DNA from: Vibrio fluminensis
Lineage (GTDB): Bacteria; Pseudomonadota; Gammaproteobacteria; Enterobacterales; Vibrionaceae
DNA length: 64,000 bases
NCBI RefSeq assembly: GCF_015278125.1
Contig: NZ_JADILO010000001.1
Span: forward strand, 248,001-312,000
Direction: 5' to 3'
In this document: one piece after another, positions 25,942-36,130 of the stretch
How positions within the stretch are numbered: the stretch's first letter is position 1
How the letters are laid out: each line of letters opens with the position of its first letter
The notes under the pieces: model-generated
The model's database searches: none
What the model was told of the DNA's origin: nothing
The model's input: only the letters and a program-made list of their open reading frames with translations
Made by a program: the position numbers and the translations under genes

Positions 25942-27228
25942 TTATTTTAGATGCCCAATTTCTTCTGCGATTAAAGAAAGGATTTTATTTAGAATCTGAT
26001 CTTTGTTTTGTGCATACAATATATTGTCTTTACCAACACAATTATCTAATGGAATATTGGTTGAACCAGAAGTGTAGTCAAACCCGATCAAATACATCGT
26101 TGCTTCTTTGTCATCTCTCTCTAGCTCATCTCGAATTTTCTCACACATTTTGTGGTTATTTATTAGTTCTGAAGAATGTTTTTTATAATCTCGATTATCT
26201 TGACCATCAGATAATATAATTAACAAACGATTATCATTTTTTCCATGACGAAGTAATTTAAATCCATCAATGATGCCTTCATATGAGGCTGTGCCACCCG
26301 TAGGCTCAAATTTATTGATGTCTTTTTTAAATTTGTTGAAATCTCTCGTCAGAGCAAGACTGTAATAGTCATGTGAACCTAGTCTTCTATCATATCCACA
26401 CTGTTCATAAGGTCGATACATACTTTCAATAGTTTTTTCATAATCAACATAATACCGATACTCGACACACCTTCCCCATCTCCACCTTACGCATTTCCTT
26501 ACTGTTTCTAGATGAGATATTTCACCAGCTTTGTATGTATTTGAGTTAGCGCAACCATTACCTTTTAGATCCCGATAAACGTCAGCACTATAAGGAACTA
26601 TCCCGATTGTATTGATTTTATCAGGTATTTTTAAGTCATTGAATTTCTGCAATTCATCAGCAACATCTTCGATAATATCGACCAGATCCTTATATTTTCT
26701 CTTACTCCCACCTCTCCAACCATCATCCATAGAGCCTGAGAAATCCGCCACTAACATAACGTCGATCGCATCACTTTGATATTTTCGAGATGTACCTGCA
26801 CCGGCAACTGAAATCTCATCGCCAAATCCAGCAATCGCATCATTGCCAGGGAACCAAGAATCGTATTTCACCGTTGCACTGACTTGATACTGGAAGAAAC
26901 GATGACCTTCAGTATTACAATCCGCTATTTGTTCACAGTTTTTTCTGACTATATTTATATTTTGCAGATCACCATCTTTTAATGACGGGAAATACGCTTT
27001 CATAACATCAGTCACGATCGCGGTATTAACCGTGCTGCCTTCTTGGTTGTCATCGGCATGCGCTGAAACCGCTAGTGCCGCCACTTCTGCTGCATCCATT
27101 ACACGCGCTTTTTGTTGCAGCGCCCTCGCGCCATCAGAACCCAGCATAAATACGCCAAAGAGTGCTGGCACAATGATGACAAAAAGAATTGATGCGTGCC
27201 CTTTTTGATAATTACGTTTATTACTCAT
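25942..27228 (-). CDS. tadG: Tad pilus minor pilin-like protein TadG, VWA domain
   Basis: This 428-residue protein starts with a Tad-type membrane anchor (GHASILFVIIVPALFGVF). A coiled segment with VMDAAEVAALAVSAHAD follows, as is usual in TadG. A von Willebrand factor A domain then runs from about 156, where DVMLVADFSGSMDDG carries the DxSxS metal site. TGGTASYEG near 313 and LLIILSDGQDN near 335 are the later metal-site loops. Paired Cys residues between 225 and 275 suggest disulfides outside the cytoplasm. It follows tadF after two bases. TadG is needed for Flp pilus assembly; its exact role is not settled. Confidence 0.85.
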   Translation of the reverse strand: MSNKRNYQKGHASILFVIIVPALFGVFMLGSDGARALQQKARVMDAAEVAALAVSAHADDNQEGSTVNTAIVTDVMKAYFPSLKDGDLQNINIVRKNCEQIADCNTEGHRFFQYQVSATVKYDSWFPGNDAIAGFGDEISVAGAGTSRKYQSDAIDVMLVADFSGSMDDGWRGGSKRKYKDLVDIIEDVADELQKFNDLKIPDKINTIGIVPYSADVYRDLKGNGCANSNTYKAGEISHLETVRKCVRWRWGRCVEYRYYVDYEKTIESMYRPYEQCGYDRRLGSHDYYSLALTRDFNKFKKDINKFEPTGGTASYEGIIDGFKLLRHGKNDNRLLIILSDGQDNRDYKKHSSELINNHKMCEKIRDELERDDKEATMYLIGFDYTSGSTNIPLDNCVGKDNILYAQNKDQILNKILSLIAEEIGHLK

Positions 27229-27230
27229 AA

Positions 27231-27794
27231 TTACCTCCCAATCATCACTGCGTCAGACTGGACCGTAGTAAAATCCATATCGAGCAAATCGCCAATCCAG
27301 TTATCCGTTTCATAGCAAAGTGTTACACGATAAAGTGTTGCTCTACGTCCCCAAGTCGTTATTTTGGAAAGGTGTTGCATTTGCTCGAGTGTTTGCTCTG
27401 TTTGGCACCTTGCACCCGTGCCTGTCGGGGCAAAAGCTTGGTAACTTGGCTCCTGAGCTTGATTAAATGTTACGGCTTCAATCAAATATCCAAAATTTGC
27501 ATCTTCAAATTGTTGTACTGTTCTTCGCAATGAGTCCGTGGCAATGTTAACAATCGAATCAATTTGCGATTGTTTTATCTGAAAGTCTTTTCCGTATAGT
27601 TGCGTTCTTTCTTTTAAAATATTAACTAAAGAATAAGAAAGTCTGTCTAACTTGCCTTTATGGGCAAGTTTAATTGTCATATCGCCAGCAAAAACAAAAA
27701 GCAGGCTAAGAAATAGCCCTACTATTGCGAATTCAATCGTAAAAGTACCCTTCTGCTTTAATCTATTACTAATATATGAATTCATCGCGTTCAT
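27231..27794 (-). CDS. tadF: Tad pilus minor pilin TadF
   Basis: A 187-residue pseudopilin-like protein. KQKGTFTIEFAIVGLFLSLLFVF (about 14-36) has the TadE/TadF signature: Gly before the cleavage point, Glu at +5 and a hydrophobic helix. That makes it a substrate of the TadV peptidase. The C-terminal part has two Cys residues (CQTE near 130 and LCYETD near 155) that may pair. Its start overlaps the end of tadE by 26 bases, and it is followed at once by tadG. A second ATG three codons in (27785) is also possible. Confidence 0.8.
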   Translation of the reverse strand: MNAMNSYISNRLKQKGTFTIEFAIVGLFLSLLFVFAGDMTIKLAHKGKLDRLSYSLVNILKERTQLYGKDFQIKQSQIDSIVNIATDSLRRTVQQFEDANFGYLIEAVTFNQAQEPSYQAFAPTGTGARCQTEQTLEQMQHLSKITTWGRRATLYRVTLCYETDNWIGDLLDMDFTTVQSDAVMIGR

Positions 27795-28278
27795 ATTCCT
27801 GTATCATAATTACTTCTCTAGAAAACAGCTGACTTGAATTAAGGAAATAATTGAACATTGGCTGGTAATCATAATTTATACGGTAAACCGCAATAGAGCT
27901 GTGCTCGGCCGTTCCACACTCATTGGTCGTTTCACCTTCTGCTAGTGGACAATAGTCATCAGCAAGCTGTTCTAATTCACTGGGCGTTTTTACATACTGA
28001 ATCGTGAATCGTATTTTTGACGGATCGACAAACTTAGACCAAAGCGAATCTCCATTTTTCAACGCTTGCTGAAAGCGCTGCGCATAGGTTTGGTTTTTAC
28101 CTATTGAGTTATCAAGTCGCGTTTCACGCGAAGCTTCACTGACCGCTAAATCTGATACTGCCGATATATAAGACATATAGCTGGTTTCTACCCAGGCCAT
28201 ACACAACCACCAAAACAGCATAAAGCCCATTACGAATTCAATCGCGACCGCCCCTGTTTGTTTTCTGCATGTTTTCAT
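27769..28278 (-). CDS. tadE: Tad pilus minor pilin TadE
   Basis: The 169-residue product has the TadE-like N-terminus KQTGAVAIEFVMGFMLFWWL (about 6-25) with Gly-Ala cleavage context and Glu at +5. A coiled region follows (AVSDLAVSEASRETRLD, about 35-51), and two Cys residues (CPLAEG and TNECG) lie near 110-120. It would be a minor pilin processed by the prepilin peptidase. It lies 14 bases after tadD and overlaps tadF. Confidence 0.82.
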   Translation of the reverse strand: MKTCRKQTGAVAIEFVMGFMLFWWLCMAWVETSYMSYISAVSDLAVSEASRETRLDNSIGKNQTYAQRFQQALKNGDSLWSKFVDPSKIRFTIQYVKTPSELEQLADDYCPLAEGETTNECGTAEHSSIAVYRINYDYQPMFNYFLNSSQLFSREVIMIQEYERDEFIY

Positions 28279-28292
28279 CTTTGCTCCACTCC

Positions 28293-29126
28293 CTACTGGC
28301 TCAACTCGTGAGCTATAGAAGAAGGCATGGCACTTGCTTCAATATCGGTTTCACTCTCTGATTGCGCAGAGCTATCGCTGACTTTTAGACTCGTATTTCT
28401 TAACGCCAGATAAATGTTCCTTTTCTGACTGCTCGTCAACGAGTCGTCCAATTCACGCATCACCATTTGCTCTTGACCATTTTTGGCCATGACTAACAGT
28501 AAATTAGCTCGCGTTTGCTTATCCAATTGTGGGTCTGAAGCCACCGAAGATAGGCGATCCAACGCTGCCACATAATCCCCTTCGAGTATGTCTAGTAACG
28601 CTAAGTTATTCTTAATCTTTAAGTCGTTATAGAATTGACTTCTTGCTGCCTCAAACATCTTACGCGCTAACTTTAATTGCCCTTGCTCTGCATACACGAC
28701 ACCAAGTAAATTGGCTATCTCACCATCATTCGGCGCTTGTTTATAAGCCTGCTCGAGTAGTGGCAGCGCTACCTCAAAATCACCTAAGTCCATATGAGCT
28801 TTGGCCGCAACGACAGAGCTTTTCACAGAAATCTGCGCTTTGTTCATTAAAGGAGATAACGTAAACAGTGCTGACTCAGGATCATGTTTCTTTAAATAAA
28901 CTTCAGCGAGTTTGATTCGATAATCTTCAGAATCGTGTTGCTTTAATTGCTGTTGATAGAACTCGATCAGCCCGACCGTATTATTGGAAGCCAACAAGAC
29001 TCTCTCTTGAGTTTCCAAACTCAACTCTTCAGGATCGGCCAGCTTAGTGTTACCGGATGCTACACAACCTTGCAGCATGCTGATCAGTAACGTTGAAACA
29101 ACGGTTGATTGAATTAATTTACGCAC
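28293..29126 (-). CDS. tadD: Tad assembly lipoprotein TadD (TPR protein)
   Basis: The 277-residue product has a lipoprotein signal peptide (LLISMLQGC, Cys 21). About five TPR-like helix pairs follow between 55 and 215; repeats such as DYRIKLAEVYLKKHDPESAL and EIANLLGVVYAEQGQLKLAR are clear. TadD proteins are outer-membrane pilotin-like factors that help the secretin. The C-terminal 50 residues are polar. Its first 8 bases overlap the end of tadC. Confidence 0.85.
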   Translation of the reverse strand: MRKLIQSTVVSTLLISMLQGCVASGNTKLADPEELSLETQERVLLASNNTVGLIEFYQQQLKQHDSEDYRIKLAEVYLKKHDPESALFTLSPLMNKAQISVKSSVVAAKAHMDLGDFEVALPLLEQAYKQAPNDGEIANLLGVVYAEQGQLKLARKMFEAARSQFYNDLKIKNNLALLDILEGDYVAALDRLSSVASDPQLDKQTRANLLLVMAKNGQEQMVMRELDDSLTSSQKRNIYLALRNTSLKVSDSSAQSESETDIEASAMPSSIAHELSQ

Positions 29127-29991
29127 CAGAAAGCATCCTCATTACACCAGGGGCCGCTATCAAAATCACAATTGGCATCATGATAAAAAGAATCAAGGGT
29201 ACCGACATTTTTGCCGCTAGTTTACCGATGCGCTCTTCTGTCGTTAGCATCGAAACTTGGCGAATATCCGCAGACAATGTGGTTAACGTTGAATAAATAG
29301 AAGAACCATATTGAAGACTCTGCTTTAGCGTCATAACGAAACTGCGCATTTCTGGTGTCGGAATGTGGCTATGAACCTCATCCAAGGCTTTATCTAACCC
29401 CACCAGTTGCGCCCTTTCATTGGTTCTCTGTAGTAACTGTGCCAGTTTAGGGTCAAAACCTTGCATTTCTTTAGCTAGATAGCTTAATGATGACTCAATC
29501 GTCATACCTGTCTGAACACAGACTGCTAGCAAGTCAATCAAATAAGGTAATTGACGATTAATGGCTGCTTGGTACGCTTTGATTCGCGCATTCAAAATCA
29601 TGTCCGGAACAATTAGCGTAGCAATAGCCCAACAAGAAATAGATGCGATCAACATTGGCAGCTCCAATGAGCCGTAAAACATAAATCCGATAATCGCTGA
29701 GCCTATCGCTAACATCGAATATTTAATCGGCAAATATAAGTGAGCGTACTTAAAGGAGTAATTGCCAGAGTCATATAATTTTTGTTGAATTTCTTTTTCG
29801 TTAACCGATAAAGATTTCGGCACAATAACTTCTAACCAATCACCCAAAGATTGAGATTCATTGTCTTTATCTTCGGCTAAATACTTGTATATCGACTGAT
29901 GTTTTTTCTGCTGACGAAATGAAATAACTAACGCCAGTAAGCCAACACCAATCAAACACAGTGCAACGTTAACGTAAGAGAGAAAACTCAT
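29119..29991 (-). CDS. tadC: Tad inner-membrane platform protein TadC
   Basis: A GspF-like platform protein of 290 residues. An N-terminal helix is followed by paired helices near 85-130 and the conserved cytoplasmic helical domain (AINRQLPYLIDLLAVCVQTGM near 160, then ESSLSYLAKEM). A last membrane helix lies at about 265-285. With TadB it forms the platform on which the TadA motor acts. I start at ATG 29991, which gives an ATGA overlap with tadB and an AAGGAG eight bases upstream; the frame also runs open to 30018. Confidence 0.88.
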   Translation of the reverse strand: MSFLSYVNVALCLIGVGLLALVISFRQQKKHQSIYKYLAEDKDNESQSLGDWLEVIVPKSLSVNEKEIQQKLYDSGNYSFKYAHLYLPIKYSMLAIGSAIIGFMFYGSLELPMLIASISCWAIATLIVPDMILNARIKAYQAAINRQLPYLIDLLAVCVQTGMTIESSLSYLAKEMQGFDPKLAQLLQRTNERAQLVGLDKALDEVHSHIPTPEMRSFVMTLKQSLQYGSSIYSTLTTLSADIRQVSMLTTEERIGKLAAKMSVPLILFIMMPIVILIAAPGVMRMLSGA

Positions 29992-30914
29992 GCTTCCACT
30001 CCTTTCATTAATTTCCATACGATAGCGATACCAATAAACTCACTGACTAACACGTAATACAGTATCACCCGTCCTTTAGGTTCAAACATAACGTATTCAT
30101 AATTATCAGGGCTTAAAAACTGCAGCATAAACAAGAAAATAAAAGGAATAGCCGCAACAATCTTGGCTGATGTTCTTGCCTCAGATGTCAGAGCATATTT
30201 CTTCTTTTCCACCGCCCTAGCGTCAAACATCAAGCGGTTCAGTCGTGTCATGACTTCTTTTAACTGACCGCCACGCTGCATATTGGCCCGCATGGTAATA
30301 ACAAAAAAATGGAAGGCTGAGTAAGGGAATCGTTTACACGACTTCCTAAATACAGAGTCAGGCGACTCGCCCATTTGTAAGCGCTCACCCATTATCTTGA
30401 ATTCTTTCCCCACTTCACCATCAAGAGTTTTACCAACGTACAAAATCGCATGCATTAAGCTTTCACCCGAGCTTATTGCACTAGTGAGCATATTAAGTGC
30501 ATCCGGGAATTCTGTATCAAATGCAGCTTTCTCACGCTTTTGTAGCCATTGATAGCCAAAATACAGCCCAACAAGCTCTACAATAGCTAGAACTATCCAC
30601 GAATCACCACGAACAAAGTTCTTATTGATGTAGATAGATAAAATGCCTAAGAGGAACACAACTGCCGCGAGCTTAATTAGCGCGCCCGACCCAAGCTGCC
30701 TGCGCGTATTGGTAAACTCACGGGAAAGTTTTTGCAGAAAGGTTTCATCACTCAGGGAGTTTAAGTTAACCGCATTACCTTGCTCCATAGAGGCGACAAC
30801 TTTCACCTTGGTTTGACGTTCTAATAGATGAGCAGCACTTTTCTTTTTCTCGCCTCGAGCAAGGAAAAGCAGCAATACACCACCTAACAGCAAACTTAAC
30901 CATGCCATAATCAC
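29988..30914 (-). CDS. tadB: Tad inner-membrane platform protein TadB
   Basis: A 308-residue GspF-type protein. One N-terminal helix (2-20) and a basic linker come first, then two helices at about 85-130. The cytoplasmic helical domain follows (FPDALNMLTSAISSGESLMHAI, about 143-164; MRANMQRGGQLKEVMTRLN, about 213-231), with two last helices at about 255-300. It partners TadC. Its start overlaps the tadA stop by four bases. Confidence 0.88.
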   Translation of the reverse strand: MIMAWLSLLLGGVLLLFLARGEKKKSAAHLLERQTKVKVVASMEQGNAVNLNSLSDETFLQKLSREFTNTRRQLGSGALIKLAAVVFLLGILSIYINKNFVRGDSWIVLAIVELVGLYFGYQWLQKREKAAFDTEFPDALNMLTSAISSGESLMHAILYVGKTLDGEVGKEFKIMGERLQMGESPDSVFRKSCKRFPYSAFHFFVITMRANMQRGGQLKEVMTRLNRLMFDARAVEKKKYALTSEARTSAKIVAAIPFIFLFMLQFLSPDNYEYVMFEPKGRVILYYVLVSEFIGIAIVWKLMKGVEA

Positions 30915-32197
30915 CCTCCTGTGAAGCCGAAAATAGTGTTTAAGTTTCCTTCCAAGCCAAAGAAGCGGGCTTTTTCAACCAGCACTGAACGTTTCATCAA
31001 TCCTGCGGAAACATATTCGCCATTGACACGGCCATCACTGTCATTGCCAAAAGATGGTTCAAAACGGAAAATTTCTTCCATAACCACATTTGACCCTTCT
31101 AGGCCTATCACTTCGGATATGCTCATGATCTTGCGCGAGCCGTCATGTAAGCGGTTAACTTGCACAACCAGGTCTATCGCACTCACGATCGTTCGACGAA
31201 TCGCTTCTAACGGCAAATTATTGTTTGCCATCATCACCATTGCCTCCACCCTTGCTAAAGCATCACGCGGAGTATTAGCGTGAAGAGTCGACATTGAGCC
31301 ATCGTGACCAGTGTTCATGGCTTGCAGCATTTCAAAAGCTTCACCACCACGACACTCACCAACGATGATGCGATCGGGACGCATACGAAGTGAGTTAATC
31401 ACCAACTCTCGCTGGGTAATAGCGCCTGTCCCTTCAATCCCTGATGTTCTTGTTTCTAGACGCACAACATGGGGTTGTAGCAGTCTAAGTTCAGCGGCAT
31501 CTTCAATGGTGACGATACGTTCCTTTTCTGAAACAAACTGAGATAACGCGTTTAATAACGTCGTTTTACCCGAACCTGTACCGCCAGAAATAAGGATGTT
31601 TAATCGACAGCGTGATGCAATCATCAATATTTTGGCCATCTCGGGGCTTAAAGCACCAAAACCAACTAACTGCTCTAAATCAATACTCTGTTTCTTAAAC
31701 TTACGAATCGATATCGCTGTGCCGTCTATAGCAATTGGGGGAATAACAATATTCACACGACTGCCATCTTCTAAACGAGCATCACAGGTTGGCGAAGAGT
31801 CATCGACACGTCTACCAATTCGAGCTGCAATTCTTTTTGCTATCTGCAACAACTGTTGCTCGTCGATAAACGAGACCGTTGAACGTTCGACAATACCATT
31901 GCGTTCGATATACACGTTGTGATGACCATTGATCATGATATCGGTGATGCTTTCATCATCCATTAAAGGCTGAAGGGGACCTAACCCCAGCAGCTCATCA
32001 ATGATATTCTTCACGTACTCTCGTCTAACAACCGTTGCAACCGAATAGTCATTTCTATCAATTAATACATCAATTGCGGTTGATATTTGGTCTGTGAGTT
32101 GCTCGCGTGTTAGTTTATTTACGATATCCGCTTCTAACGCATCGTAAATTTGTTTTCGCAATGAAATAAAAGTACTGCGAGATTGTGTTTGAATCAT
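30911..32197 (-). CDS. tadA: Tad pilus motor ATPase TadA (CpaF)
   Basis: This 428-residue type II/IV secretion ATPase powers Flp pilus extension. [15 protein letters not shown] lies near 86, and [15 protein letters not shown] near 140. Walker A is [17 protein letters not shown] (about 201-217), and the Asp box is [11 protein letters not shown] near 232. Walker B and its surroundings read [18 protein letters not shown] near 270, and the His box is [19 protein letters not shown] near 291. All nucleotide-binding elements are intact. It follows tadZ by 17 bases and overlaps tadB. Confidence 0.95.
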   Translation of the reverse strand: MIQTQSRSTFISLRKQIYDALEADIVNKLTREQLTDQISTAIDVLIDRNDYSVATVVRREYVKNIIDELLGLGPLQPLMDDESITDIMINGHHNVYIERNGIVERSTVSFIDEQQLLQIAKRIAARIGRRVDDSSPTCDARLEDGSRVNIVIPPIAIDGTAISIRKFKKQSIDLEQLVGFGALSPEMAKILMIASRCRLNILISGGTGSGKTTLLNALSQFVSEKERIVTIEDAAELRLLQPHVVRLETRTSGIEGTGAITQRELVINSLRMRPDRIIVGECRGGEAFEMLQAMNTGHDGSMSTLHANTPRDALARVEAMVMMANNNLPLEAIRRTIVSAIDLVVQVNRLHDGSRKIMSISEVIGLEGSNVVMEEIFRFEPSFGNDSDGRVNGEYVSAGLMKRSVLVEKARFFGLEGNLNTIFGFTGG

Positions 32198-32214
32198 AAT
32201 TATTCCTCACCGCA

Positions 32215-33441
32215 CTACTTTCTTAACAACCATTGAGTAAACGTTTTTTTCTTGGGAACGGCAGTCTCTCCCATGATCATTCCAATCAGCTCTTGAATCG
32301 ACGCCGCTACCGAAAGCTTGGACTGATGCAAATATCCACCATCAAGAATATGCTTCAATAAATCTTGCTCATATGGGATTTCAATATCGATTGGGCGTCC
32401 CAAAAATTTCTCCACCTCAACACGTGAAAGTATTGCTGCTTTTGCAGGACGAACATGATTAAGCACAATGATTTGTCTCGAGCTAGGACTATGAGTGGTC
32501 AAATGCTGCAAAATTTTCTTTAGTTGTCGAACACCTGAAACCGTTGGGTTAACCACCAAAACGGCGGTATCCACCTTATCTGCCAGATATTGATAGTCAG
32601 CATTGGTTTGTCCGCCTTTGGAAAGGTCTGAAATAACAAAGTTATTGTGTTCGTATAACAATGCTTCCAGTGTCCGGATATACTCTTTTAACTCATGAGC
32701 ATCGTGAGTTTCTGAAGTCAGAGATAAGACAGACAACATATCATTGACTTTTCTAGTTAGGCTGCTGGCGTATATCCCATCAAGGTCATGATCAACACTG
32801 GCGATGGTTGCTGGCTTTTTCTCAAACCCTTCTAGTTTGAGTAGAATATCGATATTTCCTGCATAATAATCATGGTCCACAATCAGACACTTGGCATGAT
32901 ATTGCTTCGCTAGGCCATGACCAATTTCACTACAAAGTAAAGACGTCCCCGCCCCGCCGGCACATCCCCAAACGGCAATATTTTTGGCATAACGTTTTTT
33001 CCCAAGTCCGCTCGCACGAACTCGGTTATCAAAAACGTTTTTAACAAAATCCAACAGCTCTGCTTTGGTGACGGGCCAAAATAGATAGTAGAAGCCCATT
33101 GCCTTTAAATTGCGAATTGTCGATATTGCATCCTCTTGTCCAATCACAATCACCGAAGCATGGTTCGGTAGCAAATGGCTGATACGCTGCATATCTTCAG
33201 TCACATTGGGTGAATCATTTAACTCGACCAAGACAATTTCTATTTCACTTTGGCGCACGTGTGCTTGAATATCTGCGTCTGTGTTTGGCAAGCTGGTTGG
33301 AGGCACCAATCCATCAAAGCGAAAAGCCTCTTCAATTAAGAGGCGGCATTGCTCACTTTGAGTAAACGCAACACAATTAAAACGTAGCGATTCTTTAGCC
33401 TTTTTTTCTACTTTATTTAGAGACTCTAATATATCTAACAT
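32215..33441 (-). CDS. tadZ: Tad localization ATPase TadZ (CpaE)
   Basis: The 408 residues have an N-terminal receiver-like domain (about 20-135) that lacks the usual phospho-Asp set. A MinD/ParA-type P-loop domain follows. The deviant Walker A WGCAGGAGTSLL lies near 158-169 and CLIVDHDYYAGNIDILL near 190-206. FVISDLSKGGQTNADYQYLADKVDTAVLVVNP lies in the centre (about 266-297). TadZ proteins mark the cell pole and recruit other Tad proteins. The gene sits between the rcpB-like gene (13-base gap) and tadA. Confidence 0.88.
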   Translation of the reverse strand: MLDILESLNKVEKKAKESLRFNCVAFTQSEQCRLLIEEAFRFDGLVPPTSLPNTDADIQAHVRQSEIEIVLVELNDSPNVTEDMQRISHLLPNHASVIVIGQEDAISTIRNLKAMGFYYLFWPVTKAELLDFVKNVFDNRVRASGLGKKRYAKNIAVWGCAGGAGTSLLCSEIGHGLAKQYHAKCLIVDHDYYAGNIDILLKLEGFEKKPATIASVDHDLDGIYASSLTRKVNDMLSVLSLTSETHDAHELKEYIRTLEALLYEHNNFVISDLSKGGQTNADYQYLADKVDTAVLVVNPTVSGVRQLKKILQHLTTHSPSSRQIIVLNHVRPAKAAILSRVEVEKFLGRPIDIEIPYEQDLLKHILDGGYLHQSKLSVAASIQELIGMIMGETAVPKKKTFTQWLLRK

Positions 33442-33454
33442 AAGTCACTTCCTT

Positions 33455-33979
33455 TTAAGGCTGTAAGGTATTTCCAGATGGCATTTGGCCAACACTTGCC
33501 CCCGCAAGAGCCGCTTGAGGTGCAACCATTGACTGCCAAAGGTTGCTATTTGGCGCACAGCCTACTCGTTGAGCCGCATATTCACTGACTTCTTGTGGCT
33601 CACAAATAGGGGTGACCACTTTGTAGTTGATAAACTGAACTTGAACATCAAACTCACCAAGCTGTTTACTTGCAACAACAGAGATCAGCTCATCCTTGGC
33701 ACCTTGCTTAAGCAGTTCACTGCTCCATCGTTTGGCAAGTTTTTTACCTGATGTGCTCGAGTAATAAAATGCAACAGGTTGACTCAGTAAGGTTTGAGAA
33801 GCACTGTGTTTAAGTTCTAACCATTGACGCTCTGCCTGCTTTTCACTGCCATTTTCAAGCGACATAGAAAGCTGATATTCAACAGGATAGACATCAACAG
33901 CAATACTGTGATTTTCATGGACAACTGCACAGGCATTGAGGAAAAAGGCAACAAATAGCGTGATAATCCATCGGCTCAT
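33455..33979 (-). CDS. rcpB: RcpB/CpaD-like Tad lipoprotein
   Basis: This 174-residue lipoprotein (lipobox FFLNAC, Cys 17) lies between the secretin gene and tadZ, the normal place of rcpB or cpaD. Its ATGA start overlaps the secretin stop by four bases. The sequence is poorly conserved. Paired Cys residues (CEPQE near 130 and VGCAP near 145) may form a disulfide, and the tail is Ala/Gly-rich. The name rests mainly on position, size and lipoprotein character. Confidence 0.65.
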   Translation of the reverse strand: MSRWIITLFVAFFLNACAVVHENHSIAVDVYPVEYQLSMSLENGSEKQAERQWLELKHSASQTLLSQPVAFYYSSTSGKKLAKRWSSELLKQGAKDELISVVASKQLGEFDVQVQFINYKVVTPICEPQEVSEYAAQRVGCAPNSNLWQSMVAPQAALAGASVGQMPSGNTLQP

Positions 33980-35307
33980 TTTTTAAATCCTCCGGTAGCT
34001 AGAATATCTTGTGTGCGTTGAGTCACCACTGGTGAATACTGTTCTTTAACGCCGAATAATCGAGTTAGATTTGATGTACGCTTCATTGAAGGCAGCTGAA
34101 CTTGATGAGGTGCTATCGGCTGAACTAAGTTAACGGTCGCAACAATCACAAGCTCGGTTTTATTCCGTGACGTTTCGGTGTGACGAAACAGCGCACCAAG
34201 AATTGGAATATCACCGATGTACGGAACCTTTCTCAAACTTTCAACATCTTCGGTGCTAAGCAAGCCACCTAAGACAAAACTTTGTCCATTACCTAACTCA
34301 ATAGTGGTTTTCGCCCTACGAGTTTTTAGCGCTGGTAAGCTGTAACGCTCATCGGTGTATTGGGTATCGAGTGAACTTACTTCAGGCTGTAACGAGAGTT
34401 TGATTTTGTCATCACGAAGCACTTTAGCCACCATGTCTAAACGGATACCAAATTCTTTGTATTCGACGTTGGTTGCGTTATCGACAATCGTCACCACCGG
34501 GATTTCACCACCGACTAAGAACGATGCACTCTCTCCAGAGATCACTGACAAATTAGGCTCAGCCAACACTTGACCTATCGAATCGTCACCCACTGCTGTA
34601 ATCGTCGCGAGTAAATCGTCGGCGCTGAAATCCAAAATCGGGTTTACAAACACACCTGCTGTTTGCCCTGCATTACCATATTGCACACCAAAGTTTTCCA
34701 TAAAGCTTTGCGATACTTCAGCGATCGAAAGCTTTACATTGACCTGCTTGGTGACATTAACTTCGATTTGATTAACGATGCCTTTATATTCACGTTTGGT
34801 CATGAAACCGATGATTTCGTCATCGCCTTCATCTTTTTCCCATGTATGAATGGTTTTCTCGACGTCTTTAGACAGTAATTCACCGACTAAGTCATTGATG
34901 CCATCTTTTTCGTCTTCCGTTGCTACAACACCGGTTAGCACAACTTGTTCACCAATATTGCTTATTGATACATCCGACGTTGGAAAATGAAGGCGAACTT
35001 GTTGGCTGATCTCGGCAAAGCTCTGGTTAATAACCAATTTGCGATTAACCAATGTCTGAGCGTTTTCATCAAATAGCATTAGAGATGTGGTGCCCATTTT
35101 CTTACCAAACACGACTATTTTTTTTGTGTCGATAACTTGATAATCCGCTATCTCGGGATTAGAAATAAACACAGTATCAATATCTGTGGTGGTGATGACT
35201 GGCTTGGCCTCACCTTCCATCAAATACATAAAACTGGTAGCGTTGGCAGCAATCGAAAAGAACAAACTCGCCAACAAAATACCTAGGGTAAAATTAGAAC
35301 GGGACAT
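33976..35307 (-). CDS. rcpA: Tad outer-membrane secretin RcpA (CpaC)
   Basis: This secretin forms the outer-membrane channel of the Flp pilus. The 443 residues begin with a signal peptide (about 1-23). A pilus/secretin N-terminal domain (FISNPEIADYQVIDTKKIVVFG, about 47-68) and a BON-like domain (about 95-150) follow. The secretin core runs from about 175, with LAEPNLSVISGESASFLVGGEIP near 247 and FVLGGLLSTEDVESLRKVPYIGDIPILGALFRH near 345-377, the conserved secretin ending. It follows rcpC by 19 bases and overlaps the rcpB-like gene. Confidence 0.93.
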   Translation of the reverse strand: MSRSNFTLGILLASLFFSIAANATSFMYLMEGEAKPVITTTDIDTVFISNPEIADYQVIDTKKIVVFGKKMGTTSLMLFDENAQTLVNRKLVINQSFAEISQQVRLHFPTSDVSISNIGEQVVLTGVVATEDEKDGINDLVGELLSKDVEKTIHTWEKDEGDDEIIGFMTKREYKGIVNQIEVNVTKQVNVKLSIAEVSQSFMENFGVQYGNAGQTAGVFVNPILDFSADDLLATITAVGDDSIGQVLAEPNLSVISGESASFLVGGEIPVVTIVDNATNVEYKEFGIRLDMVAKVLRDDKIKLSLQPEVSSLDTQYTDERYSLPALKTRRAKTTIELGNGQSFVLGGLLSTEDVESLRKVPYIGDIPILGALFRHTETSRNKTELVIVATVNLVQPIAPHQVQLPSMKRTSNLTRLFGVKEQYSPVVTQRTQDILATGGFKK

Positions 35308-35326
35308 AACGGCTCTTCCTTAGCTA

Positions 35327-36121
35327 TTAATTGACAGCAATTTTTTCTGCTCTTAATTCTTTGATTGCTTTAAAGTCAGGTAACACATCACCTGCATTGG
35401 CTTGGAGTTCATTGACTGAGTAATGACCAACGGCTTTGTGTACTTCAATTTTAGAAATTGTTTTAGCGACCGTGAGTACAGCCACTTGCTTTCGATTCAA
35501 TTCCAAAATCAGATAACTTGGCTTAATTTGATCGTTATTCAGCGCCAACTCTGCTTTCGGCTGCTCTACTTTTAGCACTTTAATATGTGTTAACACCGGA
35601 TTAATTGACACTTGCTCGCGTCTGAAATTTCCTAACTCATTGCTCGAACTGTCTTGGCCTGTTAACGCCAAGATATCGATATAACTGCCATTACCTATTA
35701 CGCCCCCCACAATTGAGCTAGGTGATACCTCGATAGCAAATGGCACATGGTCAGGTTTAATGATGAAATCGATATAATTATCTTGCGATGGTTGAACAAG
35801 ATTATCGGCGAAAATATGCTCACCTTGCCCAATATCGCGCGCGTAAACTGAGCCACTCTCAAATTCAAATAACATATCTGAGTCAAAACCAAATGAGTTG
35901 GCTTCTTCTTCACTTATTTTAACAATACCGAAATCGGTGCGTTTAACCTGCTGCCCTTTTTTAACTGTGTCTTGGGCTAAAACGTACGTTTTGAAAAAAA
36001 CGGGCGCTTTCTCCTCCGGCGTAGCAGCTACTGGTTGGACATTTTGTTTAGGAAAAAACAGACCGAAGAGACCCGCTACGATCGCAACAATGGCGACAGC
36101 CATAATGATTTTTGAGCGCAT
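35327..36121 (-). CDS. rcpC: Tad pilus protein RcpC (CpaB)
   Basis: The 264-residue product has an N-terminal membrane helix (about 5-23). An SAF domain (YVLAQDTVKKGQQVKRTDFG near 46, then ARDIGQGEHIFADNL near 94) is followed by the RcpC/CpaB C-terminal domain (FAIEVSPSSIVGGVIGNGSYIDILAL, about 127-152). RcpC is periplasmic, works with the secretin and is implicated in pilus modification or stability. It lies 9 bases after tadV. Confidence 0.88.
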   Translation of the reverse strand: MRSKIIMAVAIVAIVAGLFGLFFPKQNVQPVAATPEEKAPVFFKTYVLAQDTVKKGQQVKRTDFGIVKISEEEANSFGFDSDMLFEFESGSVYARDIGQGEHIFADNLVQPSQDNYIDFIIKPDHVPFAIEVSPSSIVGGVIGNGSYIDILALTGQDSSSNELGNFRREQVSINPVLTHIKVLKVEQPKAELALNNDQIKPSYLILELNRKQVAVLTVAKTISKIEVHKAVGHYSVNELQANAGDVLPDFKAIKELRAEKIAVN

Positions 36122-36130
36122 GTTCTTTCC